Source of the DNA: a virus
Virus record (IMG/VR): IMGVR_UViG_3300008448_000020
Coordinates: 1-64,000 of that record
Length of the DNA: 64,000 nucleotides
Strand: one strand, 5' to 3'
Shown: one piece after another, positions 1-7,625 of the stretch
How positions within the stretch are numbered: the stretch's first letter is position 1
Layout of the letters: each line of letters opens with the position of its first letter
Translations under genes and position numbers: made by a program
Notes under the pieces: generated by a model
What the model was told of the DNA's origin: nothing
Database searches by the model: none
What the model saw: only the letters and a program-made list of their open reading frames with translations

Positions 1-186
1 GAAAGAAAAGCATCCATATCTGCTATTGTCGTCCGGTTAAATGATAAGCTTCAACGTCTTATTAATATTGTATTGCGCAGAGGATTGAGTGAGACAGCCA
101 ACGAATCCGTTCTTGATACTTTTCTCGATACATCTGTATATTGTATTATTGCTGAAATTGTCAATAATAAAAAGTGGGCAAAATAG
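1..186 (+). CDS. Nucleotide-modification-associated domain protein, C-terminal part (5' end outside window)
   Basis: Reading frame 1 is open from the window edge to a TAG at 184-186 and gives 61 residues. They contain IVVRLNDKLQRLINIV and then an ESVLDTFLDTSVY segment. This pairing (R-x-x-DK-x-x-RL followed by a DT-x-LD-x-x-x-Y stretch) is the C-terminal signature of the phage nucleotide-modification-associated domain 1 family (DUF1599-like), proteins linked to nucleotide metabolism and modified bases. It is followed by a kinase-like gene and queF on the same strand, which fits a base-modification context. The enzymatic activity of the family is not established. The family call rests on motif recall. 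Confidence 0.6.
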   Translation, partial: ERKASISAIVVRLNDKLQRLINIVLRRGLSETANESVLDTFLDTSVYCIIAEIVNNKKWAK

Positions 187-188
187 GT

Positions 189-214
189 TTGACATTCCTA
201 TTCTTTCATATACT
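189..214 (+). promoter_or_regulatory. Early-type promoter for the P-loop kinase/queF operon
   Basis: TTGACA (189-194) and TATACT (209-214) lie eight bases before the ATG at 223. The spacing of 14 is short; reading the -10 as TACTAT (211-216) gives a spacing of 16. Confidence 0.45.
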
Positions 215-222
215 ATCGTTGT

Positions 223-777
223 ATGATTATATCGTTTACAGGGGCGCAGAGTACTGGTAAAACTACTTTACTTACAAAGTGTAAAGAATTATATCCTGAT
301 TATGAATTTGTAGATGAGGTCACAAGGCTCGTAAAGCGGGAATATAATGTTGATATTAACGAAGGTGGTACTGATATAACGCAGTTGTTGATTATTAATC
401 AACATATTCAGAATGCATTTAGACATATACCAGAAAACAAGAAAGGTGTTATTATGGATAGATGTATCGTCGATGGGTTAGTTTATACAACGTATCTCGC
501 TGTTGAAGATAAGGTTTCACGGTGGGTTGCTGAATATGCACGTAATGTATTCAATTTACTCATAAACCGTGTTGATAAGATATTCTATACATGGCCTGGT
601 GATGTACCTTTAGTTGATGATGGTGAGCGTAGTGCAAATAACGAATTTCGTGATAAAATTATTACAACATTTGATCTTCTTTTTGAGACTTACAAGGATA
701 CTATGAAAGATAAGTTAATTATCTTAAAGGGTACAGTTGATGAGAGATTAAATTTAATTAAAGAAACTTTATGCTAA
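223..777 (+). CDS. NadR/AAA_28-like P-loop nucleotide kinase
   Basis: The 184-residue protein opens with a Walker A loop (GAQSTGKT, residues 7-14). It has a D-R-C segment (MDRCIVDGLVY) typical of NadR-type and AAA_28 kinase-like ATPases, whose members phosphorylate small metabolites or nucleosides. The substrate cannot be read from sequence. The stop overlaps the start of queF (ATGCTAA), so the two are translationally coupled and may act in the same base-modification pathway. A divergent relative lies at 27389-28135. The ATG sits eight bases after a TATACT -10 box and no Shine-Dalgarno sequence is visible. Confidence 0.65.
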   Translation: MIISFTGAQSTGKTTLLTKCKELYPDYEFVDEVTRLVKREYNVDINEGGTDITQLLIINQHIQNAFRHIPENKKGVIMDRCIVDGLVYTTYLAVEDKVSRWVAEYARNVFNLLINRVDKIFYTWPGDVPLVDDGERSANNEFRDKIITTFDLLFETYKDTMKDKLIILKGTVDERLNLIKETLC

Positions 778-1673
778 CAGAACTAGACAACACAAACATA
801 TCAGTACACTTAGGTAAGAGTAGTGAATATAAATCCACATATGATCCTTCTCTTCTCGTAAGAGAGCCACGCCAATCAAATCGTAAGCATCTCAATATCG
901 ATGATGATAATCTCCCTTTTACGGGATATGATATCTGGAACGCATATGAGTTTTCATGCTTATGCGAGAACGGTACGCCTCTTACAGGTATTGCAAAAGT
1001 GGTATATCCTGCTTCAAATAAATATATTGTTGAGTCGAAGTCTATTAAACTATATTTTAATTCTTTTAATATGCAAAAATATTCCGGTAATATTGATGAT
1101 ATTATGCTTACTGTTACCGGTATTGTAGAAAACGATCTCTCGACGTTACTTGAGACTGAAGTACAGGCCCATATCTTTCTCTGTAAGGATGTTGATGCCG
1201 CAAATACACCATTTGGTCAAGATTATCTCACGATCGAGAATACCGTCGATACATCTATGCTCAAGTGTTCTGTATATAAAGAGTCACCCTGGATTCTCAA
1301 GGGTACTAAAACAGAAGCAATTTATGAAGTAAAGTATCACTCTAGTCTTCTTAAGAGTAACTGCAGAGTCACATCACAACCCGATTGGGGCGACGTATAT
1401 ATCTACTATAAAGGTGAGTATGATATCTGTAAAGAGTCATTATTGAAGTATATTGTTTCGTTTAGAGATGAATGCCATTTTCATGAAGAGATTTGTGAGA
1501 CAATTTATAAAAGAATTTGGGATCTCTTCTCACCACTTGAGCTGTGTGTAACATGCTTATATGTCAGAAGAGGTGGTATTGATATTAACCCCACACGTGC
1601 AAGTCATCCAGGGTTGATAGATAAAGTGCTGATTGATTCATCGGCTCAATTTACTAAGACACTCAGGCAATAG
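771..1673 (+). CDS. queF: NADPH-dependent 7-cyano-7-deazaguanine (preQ0) reductase QueF
   Basis: QueF reduces the nitrile of preQ0 to the amine preQ1 with two NADPH. The 300-residue protein is of the long, proteobacterial (E. coli) two-lobe type, whose usual length is about 280. Diagnostic matches are the ESKS-KLY-NSFN motif at 88-100, the catalytic pocket LLKSNC...QPDW with Cys198 and Asp205 (same C+7 spacing as E. coli C190/D197), FHEE, and the closing RRGG-DINP motif. It overlaps the upstream kinase gene by seven bases. QueF is the last enzyme of the preQ1 route completed by FolE, QueD, QueE and QueC elsewhere in this window. In phages this pathway normally supplies modified DNA bases rather than tRNA queuosine. 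Confidence 0.93.
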   Translation: MLTELDNTNISVHLGKSSEYKSTYDPSLLVREPRQSNRKHLNIDDDNLPFTGYDIWNAYEFSCLCENGTPLTGIAKVVYPASNKYIVESKSIKLYFNSFNMQKYSGNIDDIMLTVTGIVENDLSTLLETEVQAHIFLCKDVDAANTPFGQDYLTIENTVDTSMLKCSVYKESPWILKGTKTEAIYEVKYHSSLLKSNCRVTSQPDWGDVYIYYKGEYDICKESLLKYIVSFRDECHFHEEICETIYKRIWDLFSPLELCVTCLYVRRGGIDINPTRASHPGLIDKVLIDSSAQFTKTLRQ

Positions 1674-1690
1674 TAAGCTTTTAAAAAGCA

Positions 1691-1728
1691 AAAAAAAAAG
1701 AGAAGCATTTCTGCTTCTCTTTTTTTTT
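1691..1728. terminator. Bidirectional intrinsic terminator between queF and gp23
   Basis: A GC-containing stem (1698-1707 with 1712-1721, loop TTTC) is flanked by an A-run on the left and a T-run on the right. It can therefore terminate both the rightward queF transcript and the leftward gp23 transcript. It lies in the 71-base gap between the convergent stops. Confidence 0.9.
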
Positions 1729-1744
1729 TTGAACTGCGTAATTC

Positions 1745-3229
1745 TTAGAAGTACACGGAAGTTCTTCCTGGCTCGAAGGCGACTCCAAGGCCCTGAAGAA
1801 TAATGACGTGGTAATAAAGATTTGCACCGAAGATGTTATCAACGACGCCGTAGCGGGTTAATAAACCGACTCTTGGTGAGAAATCGTTAGGACCGATGGT
1901 TCTCTGCACCATTACAGGGATGTAAGGGCAGTAGATGATACCAGTGTCATAGAATTCAGGTCCTTTGTAACCGAGAAGAGCATATTCAAGGCGAGCAGCG
2001 CGGGTTGATGCAGCAGCACCGTTACCTGCGTAATTGCCACCTCTAGAAGCTTCAAATTGAGCTTCAGTGCGTGTATCACGGTATACATTAAAGCGACCAG
2101 CGAGTGAACCAACTTTCGCAACACCAACAGGCTGTGTATTAACATTGCCTTGAACCGGTACCCACTGGAACTCTGGTAACATTTCAAGGATTGCGCACAC
2201 ACGTGGTGTGGCAACGATGAAGTTAGCGGAGCCGCGGCGGTTACGGACGGCAATGCGGTTAGCCTCGATGATGAGTCTCTGATAGAAGTCGCGGTTGCGC
2301 TCAACGAGCCAGCGGCCGTCTGCTGAAGCAGGTGACCAAACGGAGAACCCAGTACCGAAACCGGCATTGAGAGCTGTTTGAATCATTCTGATGATCATTT
2401 CACGGTCGATTTCGGCCTGTAACTCATACGACATAGCGTTTGTGAGTTCAGTATCGATATCGATACCATTCATGTTCTTAAGATCCTGCTCGAGCTCAAC
2501 TGACCAACGAGCTGCGAGACGACGGGTTCCTGCTTCAACTGCTGTCTTCTCGAAAGAAACAACGATCTGTGGGATCTGACTTGTTAATTCGAAGTTAGCG
2601 AGAAGTTGAGCAACACCTTGATCGGATGCGATCATCGCGAAATCACTGTTACCAGACAACGCCGCAGCGGATGTGCCAGTAAAGCGAGTATCGAGATACT
2701 GATAGCCTAACTCAGCCCCATCGGACTGACGTTGAGGACCACCAGCATATGCACCGTTGGCGAGTGAGCCATCAAGACCCTTGCCATTCGTTGCACCAAG
2801 TGCTGAACCTTCGTACTTATAACGGAGAGCGAAAGCAAGTCCGACAGGACCACTCATTGGTTGAACGCCGACGATTTCGTTGGTGATCAACTCAGGGAAT
2901 GTACGTCTAATCATCGGGATGAGGATCTTAGGAAGACGGGAATCACCTTGCGCGTAAGCACTGTCGTTCTGTGATGGGAACTGATTGCCGTAGCCACCAT
3001 TATTAATGGTTGAGCCGAAGACACCAGTAGAACCACCAGCAGTGTTCGAGGCTTCAAAGCACCACTTCTCTTGGTTTTCCAAAAGGATAGCGGTGTTTAA
3101 GCGTGTATGATCATCTTCAATCGCTTGAACGTTATTGGAGGTGTAATCCAATACTGGAGCCCACTTCTCAATAAGGAGTTTAGCGCGATTTTCATCGATG
3201 TAAGACTGTGAAGGACGTATGTTTGACAT
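1745..3229 (-). CDS. 23: Major capsid protein gp23
   Basis: Forms the hexameric capsomers of the head. The T4 gp23 signature is clear: IPMIRRTFPELI followed by VGVQPMSGPVGLAFALRYKY. About 60 residues in, WCFE|AS matches the gp21 cleavage site at nearly the same place as T4 E65|A66, so the N-terminal propeptide is probably removed on maturation. Start: an ATG at 3229 is preferred (494 residues); an in-frame GTG at 3244 adds five residues. No good TATAAATA octamer precedes either start, unlike many other late genes here. Its GC content is visibly higher than its neighbours, as expected of a very highly expressed gene. Residues 80-100 carry a GNQFPSQN motif shared with the small protein at 36595-36831. 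Confidence 0.95.
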   Translation of the reverse strand: MSNIRPSQSYIDENRAKLLIEKWAPVLDYTSNNVQAIEDDHTRLNTAILLENQEKWCFEASNTAGGSTGVFGSTINNGGYGNQFPSQNDSAYAQGDSRLPKILIPMIRRTFPELITNEIVGVQPMSGPVGLAFALRYKYEGSALGATNGKGLDGSLANGAYAGGPQRQSDGAELGYQYLDTRFTGTSAAALSGNSDFAMIASDQGVAQLLANFELTSQIPQIVVSFEKTAVEAGTRRLAARWSVELEQDLKNMNGIDIDTELTNAMSYELQAEIDREMIIRMIQTALNAGFGTGFSVWSPASADGRWLVERNRDFYQRLIIEANRIAVRNRRGSANFIVATPRVCAILEMLPEFQWVPVQGNVNTQPVGVAKVGSLAGRFNVYRDTRTEAQFEASRGGNYAGNGAAASTRAARLEYALLGYKGPEFYDTGIIYCPYIPVMVQRTIGPNDFSPRVGLLTRYGVVDNIFGANLYYHVIILQGLGVAFEPGRTSVYF

Positions 3230-3281
3230 ATTATTTTGTTTCACTTTCTATTTCATGTGACTATGTCTAATATCAGACTCG

Positions 3282-3299
3282 TATCTCTTTACAGAGATA
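3282..3299. other. Hairpin in the gp22-gp23 gap
   Basis: A seven-base-pair inverted repeat (TATCTCT / AGAGATA) has a four-base loop. It lies in the 109-base gap upstream of gp23 with no U-run on either side, so it is not a terminator. A leader hairpin or mRNA processing site for gp23 is possible. Confidence 0.4.
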
Positions 3300-3338
3300 T
3301 ATAGACATTTCTATTCAGGTATTAACCTCATCAAAAAA

Positions 3339-4217
3339 TTAATATTTCTTGAGTTCTGAAAGGTAGAGGTTAAAAGATGGATCTGCCTCGTCTTGCTCGG
3401 CAACTGATTCCTCAATTACCGGTCTATCGACTTTTGTTGCGATAGTCTCAGTAATTGCCTCTTCTTTCAATGTTTTGAGACGTGCTTCTTCAGATTTATT
3501 GAATAAGCTCAATGTATAGTCGAAATTTTCAACAATAAATTTAGCTGACTTACCTGAAAGCATTTTCTTCATATATGCTCTTTCAGCGTCATCGAGAGAA
3601 GATACTTTCTTCTCGAGTACTAATTGTGACTCGGTAAGAGAGAGCTTGCTCTTTAATTCATTAACCTGCTTATTAGCAGTCTCAAGCTGCGTTGCAGCTT
3701 CATCTAATCTTGATCTACCATCAACGATGGCTTCTTTTATGCTTTCTTTTGCAAGTGCCATATCAACAGAGAGCATGTTGCGTATTTCATTTAATGTAGC
3801 AACGGCTCTTTTATTATTAACTGCTTCTTGGACCTCAGCAAGAGGAAGTTTTTCTTCAAGATAAAGTTCTAAATAATTACTCACTTGATCAACGAGTGAG
3901 GATTTAAAATCTGCAGCTTCTTTGACGAGTGCTGCTTCATATTTTTCGACAATTTTTTTAAGCTTCTCAGCACGATCGGTATCGATTGCTTCAACAACCA
4001 TTTTTAATTTAGCGGTGTGATCTGCGTCAATGGCTTTAATAAGACTATCAAGCTTTGATGCATAATCTTCATCTTGCTCATTAAGAGCTTTTTCAACATG
4101 AATAGCAACTTTATTTTCAACTGCAGTATTAAACGCTGTTTCAATATCTTTTAAGACATCCTCTGTGAGAATATCTTTTGCTGCTTCTTTGAGAACTTGT
4201 GTTATGTCTTTATCCAT
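3339..4217 (-). CDS. 22: Prohead core scaffolding protein gp22
   Basis: This 292-residue, highly charged, almost wholly helical protein is predicted coiled coil, placed directly upstream of gp23 and downstream of gp21 as in T4. T4 gp22 forms the internal scaffold on which gp23 assembles and is then digested by gp21. Residues about 45-95 contain imperfect repeats of an A-D-x-x-x-K-L-x-x-x-x-E/K-A-I-D unit. The middle (SLDDAERAYMKKMLSGKS) and the C-terminal FNLYLSELKKY region match the gp22 family layout, and IEE and LSE sites could be cut by gp21. It starts three bases after the preceding stop, so it is coupled to the upstream gene. Confidence 0.85.
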   Translation of the reverse strand: MDKDITQVLKEAAKDILTEDVLKDIETAFNTAVENKVAIHVEKALNEQDEDYASKLDSLIKAIDADHTAKLKMVVEAIDTDRAEKLKKIVEKYEAALVKEAADFKSSLVDQVSNYLELYLEEKLPLAEVQEAVNNKRAVATLNEIRNMLSVDMALAKESIKEAIVDGRSRLDEAATQLETANKQVNELKSKLSLTESQLVLEKKVSSLDDAERAYMKKMLSGKSAKFIVENFDYTLSLFNKSEEARLKTLKEEAITETIATKVDRPVIEESVAEQDEADPSFNLYLSELKKY

Positions 4218-4220
4218 AAA

Positions 4221-5366
4221 TTATTTTTTATTGTCGGCTGCCTTACCAATTACTTTTTTAATCTTTTCATTGACGAGGCTGCCTAAATATTTATTAGCCT
4301 CGGAGTAGTTTTTTTGTAAAATAGCTTTTAAAAAGTTTTTTGTTTCAGTACTTTCTTTTCTCATTGCACTAAAGTCTGCACCAGTTATTTTATCATATGG
4401 TGGTGCTGCTTTAGCAATTATTTGTTGCTTTTTAGTTAAAACTCTCTCTTCATTTTCTTCACTACCAAAAAATTCTTTTAATGACATGCCGTTAATAGAG
4501 CCATCAGGTGCAACTTTTGCGTAACGTGTTGAATATTTATTCGGGCGTTTGCTCATATAGACTGTTGGTCCGCCTTCTTCATCTGCGTACTGATGCGATA
4601 CTTTATTAATGTGATATCTTTTACGTGCAAGAGCGCTAACGACTTCGTCTTGAATAGGTGTTAATTGCCCTGGTGTCTCTTCATCTTCGCCACCAAGAAC
4701 ACCAGTCGTTACATCCCCTGCAAGATCCGCTGCAGCTTTTACAGGGCCACCAACTACAGGTACCATACCTGCAACATTACCAACTGTCTTAACTGCTGTA
4801 CTTGCTGCTTTGCCAACTGCTGGCAATATTCCTTCTTTTATGTTTTGTTTCTTAGATACGCGCATATCTTTATTATTATTTATACCCGTGGTGTTACTTT
4901 TTTTACCTTCAAGACCTAAAAATTTACTCATCTTACCTGCAGTATATTCACCCATTTTACCAAGCGCAGCACCTGCACCTGGTACACCTGAACGTGCACC
5001 GATAGCTTGTCCGGTCATGTTTGCTACTGCCTTGTACCCTTTTACAGCTTTTTTCTTTAAGCTACCCTCTTCATTTTCTGAAGTCGTGAGCGCTTGAAGT
5101 TGTTTTTGAAGCAATCCAATTGTTTGTACGAGCTTTTGTTGATCACCTTGACCAGATTGTGCAGCTTTTTGTTTTGCAGAAGCAATTTTGTTTGTAATGT
5201 CGTTAATTTGTTTTGTTAAGAGCGCTGTTGACTTAGCAATGGCTTGTGTTTTCGATCCCGGTGTGTTCATTCCTGTTGTACCTGTACCGGTTGTACCTGT
5301 TGTACGCTGTACACCACCGAGACCTAAATTAGGTAATAAACTCAACTCATTAATAGGCTTCTTCAT
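4221..5366 (-). CDS. Scaffold-region protein between gp21 and gp22, gp67-like C-terminus
   Basis: 381 residues of unknown function in the prohead-core block. The N-terminus is rich in Thr/Gly. The middle holds glycine-alanine-rich helices that could insert in membranes or pack in a core (about residues 105-135 and 180-225). An IKE|G site near residue 176 is a plausible gp21 cut. The last 45 residues (FLKAILQKNYSEANKYLGSL) recall the short helical module of T4 gp67, another prohead core protein. It lies four bases after gp21 and three before gp22, so it belongs to the head operon. An encapsidated or scaffold role is inferred from position and composition only. Confidence 0.5.
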   Translation of the reverse strand: MKKPINELSLLPNLGLGGVQRTTGTTGTGTTGMNTPGSKTQAIAKSTALLTKQINDITNKIASAKQKAAQSGQGDQQKLVQTIGLLQKQLQALTTSENEEGSLKKKAVKGYKAVANMTGQAIGARSGVPGAGAALGKMGEYTAGKMSKFLGLEGKKSNTTGINNNKDMRVSKKQNIKEGILPAVGKAASTAVKTVGNVAGMVPVVGGPVKAAADLAGDVTTGVLGGEDEETPGQLTPIQDEVVSALARKRYHINKVSHQYADEEGGPTVYMSKRPNKYSTRYAKVAPDGSINGMSLKEFFGSEENEERVLTKKQQIIAKAAPPYDKITGADFSAMRKESTETKNFLKAILQKNYSEANKYLGSLVNEKIKKVIGKAADNKK

Positions 5367-5370
5367 GTTA

Positions 5371-6039
5371 TTACTTAGTTAAAAAGCTAAGAAATGACAT
5401 AACTTGCTCTTTGAGGTATGCTTGTACATCTCTTGATGGTAAATTTTTAAGACTCTTTTCAAATCTTTCATATATTTCTTCTAATCTACCGTCATTGCGT
5501 AACACATACTGCTTACTTTCGAGAATACCGTTAACAAATGCTTTTGGACAGCTAGGATCGGCAACACAATCAACAGCAATTAACCGCATATCATGTACTC
5601 TATTTATACCATTAGATTCCTCTGTTAATTGACCGAGTGCACGACTTGACATACCTACCTTAACACCGTCATTAATAAGAGAACGAACAATCTGACCTGT
5701 TGGTGTTGAAAGTACTGTTGATGTACCTATTACTGCTTTACCTTCCCAATGTAAATCTGTTACAAGATGGCATGCGCGCTCAAGATCTACTTCTGCAGAT
5801 GCAGGGTGGTTTAATTCACCGAGTGCGCGCTGTGTATTAATAAGCTCTTCTGTATAGCGATTAACTTCACGTCTCATGTCATCATAAGTGTAGCAACGGC
5901 GATTTTTATTAACTGCTTCTGACTCCATATATACACCCTTTATCTTTAAAACTGAAGGTCCTTTTGAGTTTTTTTCCTCAATAATATATTCGAATTGATC
6001 GAGTGATGGAGGTGTTTCTACTAATAAGCGTAATGACAT
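5371..6039 (-). CDS. 21: Prohead core protease gp21
   Basis: Serine protease (U9/S78-like herpesvirus-type fold) that matures the prohead by cutting after (L/I)-x-Glu in gp22, gp23 and internal proteins. The family motifs GELNHP (His78) and GMSSRALG (Ser131/132) supply the catalytic His and Ser. Its 222 residues match T4 gp21 (212). Its own N-terminus carries LLVE|T, a possible autocleavage site. The ATG follows an AATAAATA octamer with a five-base spacer. It is the first gene before the 381-residue protein, gp22 and gp23. Confidence 0.92.
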   Translation of the reverse strand: MSLRLLVETPPSLDQFEYIIEEKNSKGPSVLKIKGVYMESEAVNKNRRCYTYDDMRREVNRYTEELINTQRALGELNHPASAEVDLERACHLVTDLHWEGKAVIGTSTVLSTPTGQIVRSLINDGVKVGMSSRALGQLTEESNGINRVHDMRLIAVDCVADPSCPKAFVNGILESKQYVLRNDGRLEEIYERFEKSLKNLPSRDVQAYLKEQVMSFLSFLTK

Positions 6040-6044
6040 AAAAA

Positions 6045-6052
6045 TATTTATT
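6045..6052 (-). promoter_or_regulatory. Late promoter octamer for gp21
   Basis: AATAAATA on the minus strand, one mismatch to the T4 late consensus TATAAATA, five bases before the gp21 ATG. Confidence 0.55.
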
Positions 6053-6062
6053 AAATTTGGCT

Positions 6063-6524
6063 CTATTTATTTAATCCAAGCTCCTTTTCTGTCAAGATCC
6101 AAAAATTGAAATTTTTTTTCTTGCACCACTCGCGAGCTGCATCCCATTTTGCCATATTTTGTACATATCTTTGATTTTCGTAAATGACAGTAGTCTTTTT
6201 TTTCTTACCAGGCTTTGGTGGTAATACTTGTGAGATAGGTTTTATTTCTATTATATATCTCTTTATTTCACTGCCCTCTTTTAACGCTATAACACCATCT
6301 GTATAATAACGATGTACTTTTCTATCTAACGGATTAATATAAGGTATAATAACAGATTCACTAGCCCACTCAACCACATTAACATTGTCGTCGCACCATC
6401 TAAAAAATTTTAATTCCCATCCAGATCTGTAAACTGGCTTACCTTTACCAATATACTTTGCAGGATTTTTTGGTGTAAAAATACCTTGACGGAATTTACT
6501 GTTTTTCTGCAGCGGTATAGCCAT
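6063..6524 (-). CDS. 4: Head completion nuclease gp4
   Basis: 153 residues resembling T4 gp4, which acts in head completion after packaging. It belongs to the PD-(D/E)xK nuclease group related to the TnsA N-terminal domain. Visible features are NPAKYIGKGKPVYRSGWELKFF (contains the conserved R-S-x-W-E), the acidic YYTDGVI, and the ExK motif IIEIKP, which together would form the metal-binding site. It lies 23 bases upstream of gp21 and seven after gp13, in the head operon. Confidence 0.75.
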   Translation of the reverse strand: MAIPLQKNSKFRQGIFTPKNPAKYIGKGKPVYRSGWELKFFRWCDDNVNVVEWASESVIIPYINPLDRKVHRYYTDGVIALKEGSEIKRYIIEIKPISQVLPPKPGKKKKTTVIYENQRYVQNMAKWDAAREWCKKKNFNFWILTEKELGLNK

Positions 6525-6531
6525 ACACTAA

Positions 6532-7611
6532 TTAACCTAAGAAAAACATCGGCGGATCCGCATCACCAAATCCCGGTGATGCACCTGTAAAGAGCTTATC
6601 TTCTAGATTCTTTTTCTCTTCTAACCCTTGTGAAAGAATGTCATTGAAGTTAATAGAACCACCGCCAAACATAGTTACATTTTGATATTTACCACGGTTA
6701 TTTCCAAGTGTAATTTTGCTTAAAGCGAGTGCGTATTGGTATACCCATGGTTCTTTTATTATATCGCGTAACGGTCTTTCAACGTTACATGCCACTACAC
6801 CGTAAAACCTGCTACCAGACCCCGGTGTACGCGGTGGTGGATACATAACCATATACTGTGTACGCGGGTCAAACGTTAAGTGCCTCTTTGTTGCAAGTAG
6901 CTTCTCTCTTTGTTCTATCCAGTCTTTCAGGATATACCAACTAATAAGATCAAAACCATAGTTACCCATTGCATAGCTAAAATATGTTTGTTGTGCAAGG
7001 GTTTGCTCGATTGTAAACAGGGTGTTTATACCCGTACTTGTACCTTCTTCAAAATCGACAATATCAATTACTTTTCTGTAATCCATAGTATCATAGTCAA
7101 AGCTGTTTACTATTTGCTGTTGCGAATTCTCTGATGGTTTAAAAGTATCAACTACAGTACTATTAAAATTAATGACGCTTAAAAAATCGCTTGTTGTGAG
7201 TATTTGGTTCGGGAATATACCATCAACATACACGCTTGATAGTGTTGATGACGAAGCAAAATATGAAGCTGGTATAGCAGACGTCGCAACATAAACAGTA
7301 TTTGAAGGCTTGGTGGTTTTGTTAAAATAAGGCGTAATACTAAAGAGTTCGTCAAGCTTTACACCCTTACCGTCAATATATAAATCTGAATCAAATACAA
7401 GAAATTCTTCGGTGTAACCAGCGTATTTTGTAAATAGTTCGCAAGCGATCGATAAGTTTTCAAATAATTGATCATGATGTATCTCGACGTTTATCATTGG
7501 AGCACCAAGTGCACGTGATATTCTGTTACCTAATCTCTTAAAAGAATCAATTTTTGAGCTTAAGTTAGTACTCTGAAATGCAGTAATAGGTGTGATTGTG
7601 GAGCAATCCAT
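6532..7611 (-). CDS. 13: Neck protein gp13
   Basis: 359 residues (T4 gp13 is 309). The N-terminal RALGAPMINVEIHHDQLFEN aligns with the T4 gp13 segment [20 protein letters not shown]. The C-terminus repeats the gp13 arrangement: a W-V-x-x-YA-AL-K helix, a GG-x-x-NF/DG turn, then a charged LEEKKNLEDKL helix and a PP-x-F-x-LG ending. gp13 with gp14 forms the neck that closes the portal and joins head to tail. The ATG follows AATAAATA by six bases. Confidence 0.85.
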   Translation of the reverse strand: MDCSTITPITAFQSTNLSSKIDSFKRLGNRISRALGAPMINVEIHHDQLFENLSIACELFTKYAGYTEEFLVFDSDLYIDGKGVKLDELFSITPYFNKTTKPSNTVYVATSAIPASYFASSSTLSSVYVDGIFPNQILTTSDFLSVINFNSTVVDTFKPSENSQQQIVNSFDYDTMDYRKVIDIVDFEEGTSTGINTLFTIEQTLAQQTYFSYAMGNYGFDLISWYILKDWIEQREKLLATKRHLTFDPRTQYMVMYPPPRTPGSGSRFYGVVACNVERPLRDIIKEPWVYQYALALSKITLGNNRGKYQNVTMFGGGSINFNDILSQGLEEKKNLEDKLFTGASPGFGDADPPMFFLG

Positions 7612-7617
7612 ACTAGT

Positions 7618-7625
7618 TATTTATT
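7618..7625 (-). promoter_or_regulatory. Late promoter octamer for gp13
   Basis: AATAAATA on the minus strand, six bases before the gp13 ATG and overlapping the gp20 stop codon. Confidence 0.5.

Noticed and set aside
3282-3299. Terminator between gp22 and gp23
   Set aside because: The hairpin has no U-run in either direction.
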